A stretch of DNA of 64,000 nucleotides from Canna indica (taxonomy: Eukaryota > Streptophyta > Magnoliopsida > Zingiberales > Cannaceae), in NCBI GenBank assembly GCA_034359265.1, contig CP136893.1:20716001-20780000 (forward strand), given 5' to 3'. A program made the translations under genes and the position numbers. The notes beneath the pieces are model-generated. The model had not been told where the DNA came from, did not search any database, and saw nothing but the letters and a program-made list of their open reading frames with translations. This document shows positions 54,591 to 64,000 of this stretch, one piece after another; the stretch's first letter is position 1; each line of letters starts with the position of its first letter.

Positions 54591-56143
54591 TGTTGGCTTT
54601 AGGTTTTCAACCTTAGCCTTAATCTTGATCTTAATGGTTTTGATGATAATAAACATGGAACTAATGATTTCATTAAGAATATCTTTCAGGTTCCATATCG
54701 ACTAGCGTTCGATGTCCTCGATCGGATAAATCAGAGAAATCGCAAAATCGGAAGGACATTGATCGTTGCACTCGTGTCCTTCGCGAAACTTCCCGAAGAT
54801 CGACGAGTGCACCAAAGTCGCTTGGACGAGTCCAAAGATGAAGTCAAAAGCTCTCCAAGATGATGCTCGTTGAAAGCCGGAAACTGGAATCGAAGCGCGG
54901 AAGAAATAGGTTGAAGAAACAACATTCAGCCTAGGTTCGGTCGACCGACCGAAGGTAAAGAAAGTAGCAGAGCTACTTCGGTCGACCGAGCGATTGACCA
55001 ATGGATGCCCAAAACGGGCAGTACCTCGGGCGATCGACCCATCGGTCAACCGACCTACTGATTCCCGTGACGAAAGATCGTGTCGGTCAACCGACGGGTC
55101 GACCGAATGGTGAAAGAATCGGGCCGAGGCTGGCGATCGACCGACCTGCATATGAGCCGTGACGCAATACCACGTCGATCGACCGACAGGTCGACCGAAG
55201 ATCGTGGATCGCGTGATCTGCGTCTGGCGGTCGACCAGTCGGTCGACCGACCACAGGGTAAACAGAAGCGATTGAATGACCGGTCGACCGATGCTTCGAC
55301 CGACGGCCTATAACAGATAGTTTTCTATCCATTGAATGCCCTTTCTTCACCTGGGTATAAATACACCTAGGTATGATTCATTTGATATTTTTCCCTGAAT
55401 CTTACAGAGATTATTGAGCATTTAAAGGAGAGTTTTAAAGCCTTTCAAGTGATTGATTAAAGCGCACCTATTCCACTGTCGAGTTTATTCTTCAAGCGCC
55501 AACTGCTGGCTCAACTCGAGTTCTGATCAAGCTCATCCTTGACGAGTTGAAGGAGCCAAAGGCTTGCAAAGGAGCTTTTATTATTGGTTTATCCTTAAGC
55601 TCTTTTGATTGTAAATCTTTTCTGTTATTTAAAACTATTTTATCTATGCGTGTGAAGACCAGGTGGTTGGTCTTGTGTGTTAAGTGGTATCCTTGGTATA
55701 AAAGGAGTAAAGGCACTTGTGTATTTAAACGTAGTTGTTACTAGGATTAGTTTAGTTGTCCCTTAGGGTTGAGGTGGGATAAGTGCTCTCGACAAGAAGA
55801 CGGAGACTTTCGGGTGTGGAAGTACCTTAGGTCGAGAGTGAGACTTTTCGGTGAAAAGTCCTCGTGTATAAGGGAAACTCAAATTAATCTAGTAAAACTA
55901 GTTTGGAAATCCTAAGCGAGATGCTTAGGTAGTGGAGTAGGCATTAGGGCCGAACCTCTATAAATCACTTGTGTTTGCATTGCCTTATTATTTTGTGTTT
56001 ATTGTTTTATCATTTATCTTGCTTCCGCATTGCATAAGTGTAATTCGCCTAAACGAGTTAAGTAATCGATTAAAAGTGAAATTAGGTGAATCGTATAGTA
56101 AATACACTATTCACCCCTCTCTAGTGTCGTCATTTCGCCTTCA
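54591..56143 (+). repeat. 3' LTR of element J
   Basis: 1553 bp, complete, ends TCGCCTTCA. TATAAATA at 55356-55363. By eye about 8 percent diverged from the 5' LTR in the first 220 bases, but only about 3 percent in the 300 bases after the TATA box. Confidence 0.9.
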
Positions 56144-56148
56144 CCCCC

Positions 56149-56661
56149 TATAGGTCTCCCAGGTCTGGAGCCACTCCTTGGCTGGTCCCCTCATTTGTAA
56201 GCCTACCATGCGCGCTGCCGCCTCGGATGAACACCCTAGTAATTGGCAAAACGCATAACAATCATTGACAAAATTTGTGACTTCTGCGGTCGGGTCAGTA
56301 CGGTGAATTCTAGGGGCCTGAATCTGACGAACCTCTCATAAGGAATCTCAAGGTTCACTGTCTCATGACGATACTCTACCCCGATCATAGGTGGCACTAA
56401 CTGTTCAGTCACTGGAGCTGCTGGTGCAACTAGCTCGGGTTTAGGTGCTTGTTCTCTCATTTCTCACTCCTTGCAGAACGCCTCAGTTAACTTGGCCACC
56501 TAGGCCTCTAACTCCGCCACTCGAGGGTCCGGCTCTGCCCTCTTTTGAGCTAGGCGGCCACGACCCCGACCCCCAATGCGGCCCCTATCTCAACCTCAGC
56601 CCCTCTGGCCTGTAGAATTACTGTCTCTACCACTCATCACTGCCTCACCCTGAGCCTCCAT
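56149..56661 (-). pseudogene. Element I gag, 5' part
   Basis: The ATG at 56659-56661 gives MEAQGEAVMSGRD, with a stop soon after. The Arg/Gly-rich N-terminus and RVAELEA helix follow, then 56460-56236 (EYRHETVNLEIPYERF, FANY) and RPRSGSRPGRPI just before element J. Several stops and frameshifts. Confidence 0.75.
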
Positions 56662-56831
56662 CACTGTCAAAACATAACAGAAAAACCAATTGCATTAAGC
56701 ACAAGTTTAATTAGAACTGTTACCATGATTATAAGTACTGCTTCTGATGCGGCTGTCCCCGTAGCCCAATCTCGTGAATAGAACACAATACTCTATGTTC
56801 TAATGACGTAGTCAGGACCTAACCTAAGGCC

Positions 56832-56843
56832 GCTCTGATACCA
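56832..56843 (-). other. Primer-binding site of element I
   Basis: TGGTATCAGAGC on minus, three bases inside the 5' LTR boundary. Confidence 0.85.
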
Positions 56844-56846
56844 CTT

Positions 56847-59262
56847 TGTCACGCCCCAAAATTGGGTCACGTGACCGACCAGAGTGCGGTCGAACACCCT
56901 GAAGCCTAAATCAAACACCTAGATATTACATGAACCAAAATCAGAAGATAACGTACCATAGTATAAAAATAACATCTGATGACAACTCAATATCACAACT
57001 ATGAAGTACTGGATAACATGCTCACTTAAGTCTATGAAAGAGAAGAACTACCATTACAATTACTCTACTATTTTTAACAGACTCAATTCTAACAAGACTT
57101 GACTCGACTACATCAACTAGCTCACGAGATCACTACCGGGGTCCGCCGTCATCACTTGCGCCGTACCTCAGAATCACGCTCTGTAAAACAGACACAGAAA
57201 TAAAAGTGAGTATAAAACTCAGTGAATGATATTCCAATCCACACCAATAAAATTCGATAATAATGACATATAGTATGACAAGTGAATACGAATGTCAATT
57301 AAATTACACTTCTCTAGGAAGACTACCCAGACTCAATGTCCAACTAACTCTTCCCTCAGGTTAGCTGGTCTAGGAAGGCCCTCTAGAACCCGAACTCAAT
57401 TAAATGTCAGCTCGAGTTCACTGGTCTAGGAAGGCCCTCTAGAACCAATACTCGTTGTATCTCTTCTCAGGTTCACTGGTCTAGGTAGGCCATCTAGAAC
57501 CAGCACCCGCTGTATATCTGCTCGGGTTCACTGGTCTAGCTATGTCTTCTAGAACCAGCACCCGTTGTATCTCTGCTTGGGTTCACTGGTCTAGGTAGGC
57601 CCTCTAGAACCAGCACCCGCTCGATCGGGAAGACCCTCCAACCCATGATCACTCGTACGCCATGTGTACCACTCAGCCTACATACGACCCGATTAACATG
57701 TGCTACGGAAATTCCAGCCTACTAAAATCGTCCATTTCCTAATCATACGCTAGGTTACATGAAGATCGATAGGTTACATTAATACCTTTCGCATTAAATT
57801 GATTACCCAAACTGCTAAAATAATTTAGCATATCATCGTGTATAATTTCAGCATCGCAATGTATATAATTTCAGCACATCATCATGTATGGTTTCAGCAC
57901 ATATTAGATATGCATAAAAAAATCAGTATATAACTATACAAATCCAGCATGTATAATCAACACCATACACACCATTTCAGCATTTTGTCAAATAAAAATT
58001 TAGCATTTCAACAAAAATATTAATTTACAATCTATAATTTTCAGCACTACAATTGCAGCAAGAATGTAAATTTAAACATATAATCTAAGCATTCTTTGAT
58101 TTCACTCAACTAAGAAGCATTATTTCAACCCAATTTGCAACCGAATCAGATAAAACATGGTACAAAAATAAATATCTCCCACTAAGTCTCCACCTTGTGA
58201 AGCCCTGCTCTCCTGTAGAGTTCGGTCACACACAAAGAAATAAAACAAAAAACAAAAACCCAAGTAAAGCACGCGGCCACAATCTCAACCCAGGTTTTTA
58301 AATCCTCTTTATTTTTTTGTTTTTTATTTCCACCTACAACCACACCACAACGTCCACCGTAGAGAACTCAATTAAATAAGATTTTGTTGACCCTAAAAAC
58401 TAGTCAACTTTCTCTTTACATGAGGTCTTGTTGTGTGGCTGCAGGAATAGTGAACATACTATGTAATTTAAAATTTTCTACACCATGTTCAGCCGCATCA
58501 TCAAATTAATCACAAGCACGATTTTTTTTTTTTTTTTTAAAGCATGCTCTGCCAATCGTGGACTCCACATAATATAAGAAAAATCCCAAAAGCCCTTCCT
58601 GACGGTAGGCAGCCATTAAGAAATAAAAAATCTTAATGCTAGGTTTCATATGAGAGTTTAATCCCAAATCCCAAGGTAGAAATTTGCACAAAGAATAAGA
58701 TTGAACCTGATTGAAGAAAGAATTAAGAAATTGCAAGAAAAATTTAAATTTCCTTCCATGGGAGGGGCGACCAAGGAGGATAGGTAAACCTCAAATTTGC
58801 AAGAATAAACCACTCACAAGAAGGGGAAGAACGGAAGGAAAACAATAGCCTTTAGAAATTTGGCGTCTGATCTTCGATCTTTTCGAATTTGACGTTCGAT
58901 CTCTCCAAGCCGCTCGCCTCTCCCTCTCTGTGTCTCGGGTTCCGTGCGGCTCTAGCCGCCGTTCAATGCCCCCCTTTTTATTTGTTTCGCCCTCAACTTA
59001 AGCAGTTCACTAAATTCTTCCTATCTCCTCCGATCCGAGTTTGAATTCAGACCTGATTGAATCGTTGGATTCCACTCGTTATCCTCTTTAAATCCGAGAA
59101 TCATAGAATATTATTTACTTAAAATTCATAATTAAGAAAATTTTCACAGTATCCGAGTCCCACCTCAAGATAAGCGTCAATTCTTAAGCCCGCGCGCACC
59201 ATCTCGCGTCATGCGCAACCCGCTGAAATCAGTACATATAATATATTTTAGCGGGTATTAAA
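56847..59262 (-). repeat. 5' LTR of element I
   Basis: 2416 bp. Carries about 4.6 copies of the 55-bp repeat (57365-57620) and an empty site for the MITE found in the other LTR. The outer end reads GGGTATTAAA, one change from GGGTATTACA. Confidence 0.9.
57365..57620. repeat. 55-bp tandem repeat in the 5' LTR
   Basis: About 4.6 units of the CTGGTCTAGG..AGAACC repeat; one more unit than the 3' LTR. Confidence 0.85.
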
Positions 59263-59267
59263 AAAAT

Positions 59268-61379
59268 AAATTAGTGAAATGTTAATTTCTTGCATTTCCT
59301 AATAATAGCGAAAAGTAAAAAAGTTAATCATTTGAACCTTTTATTTTAAGTGACAGTAGGTTAATTTTGGTGTAGAAACAAATGTTTGACTAAGTGCTAG
59401 AAAATAAATTAGCATTTTCCCAAACTGGATAAACATTTGAGAAATTTTTAAATTTGAAATAGGGATTCATTACCAAAATTAAAATAAAAAGTTGAAATTT
59501 CCATTTTATCCTTTCATATTTTGGGACTAAAGTCTTTAGGATATTTAAATACTTTTATCCAAATATTTTTAACACTAAAATCTTATATTAAATTTTCTTT
59601 ACATGTATTTTGTTTTATTAATTAAAAACTATTTTTTCAATAAATTATTTATGCTTTTAAAAACTTCTAGATCAAAATCTTTGAGCTACTTAAAAAGTTT
59701 TGCCCGGAGGTCTTTAACACTATAAATTTTTTATAAATAATTTGTATAACATAAATTTTTTTATTTATTAAAATTTTCTTTTAAATGAATTTTTCAGCAT
59801 CTTGAAGACTATCGGACCAAAGTCTTTAAAGCTAGAAATTATGTACTGTTTTTTAGCTTACTATAATAAAAAATTATTTTTCAATTATATATTATTATTT
59901 TATTTTATTTTCTTATAATATGAAATTTTTTATTTATTAAAATTAAGTTATCTTGTTAATGGATTTTTTTGGTTTTTAAACACTATTAGGCCAATGTCTT
60001 TAAGCTGCTTAAAGAACTTTGCCCAAAATTTTTAACACTTTAAATAATTATACTTTTTTTTATGCTCACTATAACATGAAATTATTTTTCTAATTATATA
60101 TGACTTTTTTTTAACATGAAATGTTATTATTTATTAAATGTATATTTTTAGATGATTTTTTAGACCCTTAATATTTTTAAGACAAATTAAAAACTTTAGT
60201 TTGAAAGTATTTAAAAGCCTAAAAAATCATTAAATAAAAATTTAAATAAAAAAAAATTCATGTTATATTTTTTATAAAAATGAATTAAAAAATTGTAATG
60301 TTAACTATTTGTGGGGGAAAAGTCTCTAAGCAATTTAAAGAGATATGAAAGCATGGGAACATAAAATTTAAATTTTAGTATCTTTTTTTGAAATCAAATA
60401 TGATTTTATAGTGAATCCAAAATTAATTACAAAAACGTATTTGATTCGACATTCTTGTGAAACCGAATTGAAATTAAAATAAAAATAAGTTTTAATGGAA
60501 CTAATTTTTTGAAAAAATAAAAGAAATATCTAAAGGTTAATTAGTTTGCATTTCTAAATACAATGACAAACTTGTAAATATTTTTATAAAATTGATTAAT
60601 TTATAAATTATTCAAACTATATCTAATTTATAAAAATAAAAATAAAAAATATTATTTTTAACTCAAACTATTTTCTCAAATTAACAAATTAACAAATTAA
60701 GTAAAATTTACATCTCCTTAATTCAAGCTTGAACCAAACCTAATTTCTAATATAATTTATGTTTCTTAAAGTCGATCTATTTATAATTTAATCAAAATAA
60801 TTTTACATCATTTAACTCAATTTTATTGAAGATTTATAATTTTGATTAATTAATTTTATATTTAATTGAAAAAGACACAATCACAAACTATCAATAATCT
60901 AATTAAATTTTACAAATATTTTGCAACAATATTAGCAATAAGTAATGTTATAAGCTAACTAAAAAGATATAATTAATGTTTTATAAATCTATAAATCTCT
61001 TTTTTTTCAACTTTATAATAGGTTAATTATAAAATAAAATTAATAGCTATATTGAGAAGCTAATAACTTTATCACTAAAGTTATTCATTTTTAAAATTAA
61101 TTAAATTTTAACTTCTTTTAAAATAAATATAAAATTTTATATTTTGATTTTCAATAAACCTTTTTAGGTGTTTTTAGTCCAATTTATCATGATTTCTCTT
61201 ATTTTTATTAGTATATGATTTTCTTCTACAATAGTATTAAATTTTCATGAACTATTTCTACCATGAATCTATTAACTATTTATTCAATTTTAAATTACTA
61301 CTGAAATTATCTAATAAAAACTAATATTATTTTCCTTTAATTAAACAAGTTTTTACTAAAATTAATATTATTTTTATTA
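59268..61379. other. AT-rich intergenic DNA, degenerate repeats
   Basis: No gene. Related phrases such as CCAAAGTCTTTAAGC and CTTAAAGAACTTTGCCC recur near 59530, 59675, 59815, 59995 and 60320 at irregular spacing of about 140-320 bases, joined by TTTATTTATTAAAATT tracts. This suggests a worn tandem array. 60550-61379 shows nothing further. Confidence 0.5.
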
Positions 61380-64000
61380 GGGAAAAAAAGTAATTTTGCC
61401 CTTGTACTTTTCAAAATGGGATGATTTTACCCATGTCCTTTTTAAAAGCCAAATTTTATCTTTGGATTACCTAAAAAGTGTGTATTTATCCTTACTTTGA
61501 ATGGATATGCGACTAGGCTAACAGAACTAACAAGAGCAACTTAAAACGTGAAATGTCATCAAATCAAAAGTTTTTTTAAAAAATAAAAATAAAGCTGACG
61601 TGTAATTCCACGTGACTTACACATTAATTCCCAAATTCTTCCACCCAAATTCGTTGATCGCTTCTTTTTTGCCATCTACTAGGGTTTCGATTCCACCGGT
61701 AATGTTCAAACGACGAACAACAGCGATGTCGCAACTAGGGTTTCGTTGGTAGCGCATTCTTCACCTCAATATCAGGAATCGTTGGTAGAACATTCTTTAC
61801 CTCACAATCTACAAGGTTTTGTTTTTATTTACCTTAAAAAATACGACTTATATCATGAAATGTGATTAAGGAATCGCGTGTTTCTTCACCTAAGCGACGA
61901 TATACTTGTGCATTCTTCACTTGAGCATCAGGAATCTCTGGTTTCTTCTTCTGAACATCGTTGGTGGAATCGCTGAAAGGGTTTCTTGGTCTGCCGCATT
62001 TTCTTCGATTCATTAGTGACTAAAAGCTGACTTCGAGGTATGCATAGAACCGATTGTGATGATTCTTTGTTATGATGATGCTTTGTGATGATGTTTTGTT
62101 ATTAAAAAGTTTTTCTTTCGATTTATCTTAGGCATCATGGTAGAATCGATCTTCATTTGGTATTGTTATGCTGGTAAATGGGTCTTACAACCAATTATAA
62201 AGTACAATGGATGCACTATTTATTCTGAATTGATTGACCAGACTTTTTATGCTATTTTGATCTTTTGTCGATCTTTGAGAAGAAATTAGGAATTAAAAAT
62301 GTTCGAAAAATTATTGTGTGTCTACCATATGGGAGGAGAAATTCAATATTTTATGAAATTAATGGTCATCATGGCCTTAGATGCCTGCAATCTATTTTTT
62401 CAAGTGACTTTAACATCTTAAAACTTTACCCTGTTCTTCAATGTGAAGTGGATATTGTTAATTTTCCATTAATGTCTGATCATGCTAAGTGTAAAACTAG
62501 AAAGAGGAAGTCGGTTGGTGAATCTGTGGAGATTGGGCTAGTGAACCACAACAGTTTGATGATGCTAATGAAGTACAATAAGAGGTTGGGGCCAATGAAG
62601 TACAAGACGAGGTTGGGGCTAATGAAGTAGGAGAAGATATTGTGGCTAATGAAATAGGAGAAGATGTTGATGGCAATGATGAATTCCATTCTGTTGTAAA
62701 TGATGATGATGGTCTGATTATGTAAATGATGATGAGGACAATAATGACAATGAATCTGATCCTAAATTAATGCAAGAAATTTGGGAGGCAAGGGAGAGAA
62801 TTATAAGTGAGAAATTGGAAGCATATAAGAAATTAACAACAAGGCAAATATACAAGGATTTTGATGAAGCCATAAAAATTGTTAACATGTATATATGTTG
62901 TATCCAATGGATATAGGATCAGAATTGTGAAGTTTGACAAAAATAGAGTTAGATACAGATGTATACATACTTGTTCCTTTGTCTTATTGATTTCAAAGGA
63001 TGGGAAAGGAGAAGGTTTTAGGGCGAAGACCTTGAATTCTGAGCACACTTGCATGACTGATTACTTCAATCTCATGGAAAACTATAAGCTTTTGGCAGAG
63101 TATTTTAGGGTTAGGGTGCAGAATAACCCCAAATACAAATTGAAGGCCATGAGGGCTGAAGTGTCAATTGAGCTGAACTTGAATGTATCTCAACATAAAT
63201 TGAAGGCAGCTAAGTAGCTAATACTTACTGAACTAGAGGGTAGTTAATTACTTAGATGACTACAGGATATTGGAGGCATATGCACATGAGTTGAGAGACT
63301 CTAATCGAGGGAGCAAAATTGTGACTAACATTAGTAGAGATGTTATGCAAGAGGGGAGAAGGGTTTTCCATTAAATGTTAAGAGATGTAGACCTCTTATT
63401 GATCTGGATCGAACTTTCTTACATGGGAAGTGCAAAGGATAGCTACTTGTTGCTATGAGTCAAGATAGTATGAACCATTTTTTTCCCATAGCTTGGGCAG
63501 TTGTGCCAAGTGAGAACAAAAGGAATTGGGACTGGTTTTTGGAACTGCTGGCAAGATGCTTGGATCTTGAAAATGGACAAGGAATAACTTTCATGTCTGA
63601 CATGCAGAAGGTGTGACTCTAATAAATTAGTTGTGCTTAATTTTATTTAAATGATTGTGTATGACTTTCATATCTAACATACAAAGTTTTAATTTCATAT
63701 GCAGGGTTTAATTGATATTGTCAAACCAAGGTTCCTAAAGCAAGCTACATATTTTGTGTAAGACATAAAGAATCCAATTGGTGCTTGAAATGGAGAGGGG
63801 GGCAATATAAGAAGTTGCTTTGGTGGGCTGCTTGGAGTACTTCTGAGGAAGATTTTGAGGATCATTTAAAGAAGATAGGGGGAATGAATGTGGATGTCGC
63901 TAACTCTCTTTTGAAGTACCCTCCACTAGGGCTTATTTCACAATAAATTGCAAGAATGACACAGTTAACAACAATTTCACAGAGTCATTCAATTCTTGGA
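61380..64000 (+). mobile_element. Mutator-like element (MULE), 5' part
   Basis: Starts with a MULE-type terminal sequence (GGGAAAAAAAGTAATTTTGC, then CCTTGTAC) at 61380, followed by an untranslated 5' region (61400-62136) and a decayed MuDR-type transposase gene that runs off the window. The other terminal repeat and target duplication lie outside. Confidence 0.75.
62137..64000 (+). pseudogene. MuDR/MULE transposase, frameshifted, partial
   Basis: The ATG at 62137 opens an N-terminal domain (FIWYCYAGKWV, KYNGCTIYSELID), which shifts frame at about 62255 to continue EKKLGIKNVRKI to about 62630. An acidic Asp/Glu/Asn region follows (62580-62780) with a short VGANEVGED-type repeat. The MuDR DNA-binding-like domain is at 62830-63217 (VKFDKNRVRYRCIHTCSF, NSEHTCMTDYF, KYKLKAMRAEV). 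The DDE catalytic region starts at about 63380 (PLIDLDRTFLHGKCKG, FFPIAWAVVPSENKRNWDWF, GITFMSDMQK). A GT..AG intron at 63611-63704 is followed by GLIDIVKPRF. Stops and frame changes occur throughout. Confidence 0.85.

Larger units (their letters stand above)
49300..56143 (+). mobile_element. Gag-only Sirevirus-like element J
   Basis: 6.84-kb element inserted in the gag of element I, bounded by CCCCC on both sides (49295-49299 and 56144-56148). LTRs start TGTTGGCTTTAGG. The 3' LTR follows a polypurine tract (CAAAAAGGGGGAGAT, 54576-54590). The internal region has only a gag remnant (50776-51575) and about 3 kb of AT-rich, non-coding, weakly repetitive DNA with no trace of pol. The end of the 5' LTR, the PBS and the start of gag are missing. 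Confidence 0.85.
41727..59262 (-). mobile_element. Chromovirus (Ty3/Gypsy, Tekay-like) element I
   Basis: 17.5-kb minus-strand element including nested insertions, flanked by 5-bp duplication AAAAT (41722-41726 and 59263-59267). LTRs start TGTAATACCCG on minus and end GGGGCATGACA or GGGGCGTGACA. The internal order is PBS, gag, protease, RT, RNase H, integrase with chromodomain, polypurine tract. Nested inside: a PIF/Harbinger-like MITE in the 3' LTR and Sirevirus-like element J in gag. The first ~215 bp of the two LTRs differ at about 6 percent of sites by eye, so it is much older than Copia D. Confidence 0.92.

Noticed and set aside
49300..56143. Apparent paradox that nested element J has more diverged LTRs than its host element I
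   Set aside because: Only the CpG-rich first ~220 bases reach about 8 percent; the region after the TATA box is near 3 percent. Uneven mutation explains it.
1..64000. CRISPR arrays, operons, tRNA or rRNA genes, or a defence-type gene cluster
   Set aside because: Repeats here are tandem or terminal TE repeats without spacer structure. No tRNA fold was recognised other than tRNA-complementary primer sites, and the genome is eukaryotic.

Overview
The window is nuclear DNA of a flowering plant, made mostly of nested and decayed transposable elements around a small tandem pair of CYP71-type cytochrome P450 genes. The plant assignment rests on LTR retrotransposons primed by initiator-Met tRNA (TGGTATCAGAGC next to each LTR), Copia Sireviruses, chromodomain Gypsy elements, CACTA, PIF/Harbinger-like and Mutator-like DNA transposons, and P450 genes with the single conserved phase-0 intron of the CYP71 clan. 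The P450 5' ends are clearly more GC-rich than their AT-rich surroundings, which would suit a monocot, but the species cannot be read from this. No tRNA, rRNA, CRISPR array or prokaryotic feature was seen.

Layout. 1-827: minus-strand Gypsy gag/protease fragment. 828-10585: plus-strand Sirevirus-type Copia (A) with LTR, PBS, gag, pol and a downstream envelope-like frame. A carries two CACTA-like insertions and a 229-bp tandem duplication. 10586-13575: two more Sirevirus pieces in opposite orientations (B minus, C plus). 13576-19417: minus-strand CYP71 pseudogene, split by a young, nearly complete Copia element (D, 14251-18855, TSD ACCTC). 19640-21718: CACTA-like element (E) holding a second copy of the ~975-bp CACTA-like element found in A. 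21722-24899: repeats, a 26-bp minisatellite and a CACTA remnant (F). 26143-30058: a Gypsy 5' fragment, a chromovirus-type LTR, and a CACTA element (G) with a recognisable second-ORF C-terminus. 30059-34842: minus-strand Copia (H, TSD GTCAC). 35616-37316: the only gene that looks intact, a CYP71 P450. 38917-41620: LTR-like block. 41727-59262: minus-strand chromovirus (I, TSD AAAAT) with a PIF/Harbinger-like MITE in its 3' LTR and a gag-only Sirevirus-like element (J, 49300-56143, TSD CCCCC) inside its gag. 59268-61379: AT-rich DNA with no gene. 61380-64000: 5' part of a decayed Mutator-like element running off the window.

How it fits together. Two P450 paralogues lie in the same orientation about 16 kb apart. 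One was broken by a 1-bp deletion, the Copia D insertion and loss of its 3' end; the other keeps every catalytic motif and a TATA box. Both share an unusual N-terminus without a membrane anchor, which looks more like a plastid transit peptide. The rest is TE biology. Several insertions can be defined to the base from target-site duplications, and two are confirmed by empty sites within the window. I found no clear new multi-gene system. The best leads are the P450 N-terminus, the envelope-like frame that has only nonsense changes, the gag-only element J, and the E2F-like palindrome and GC-rich hairpin in element E.
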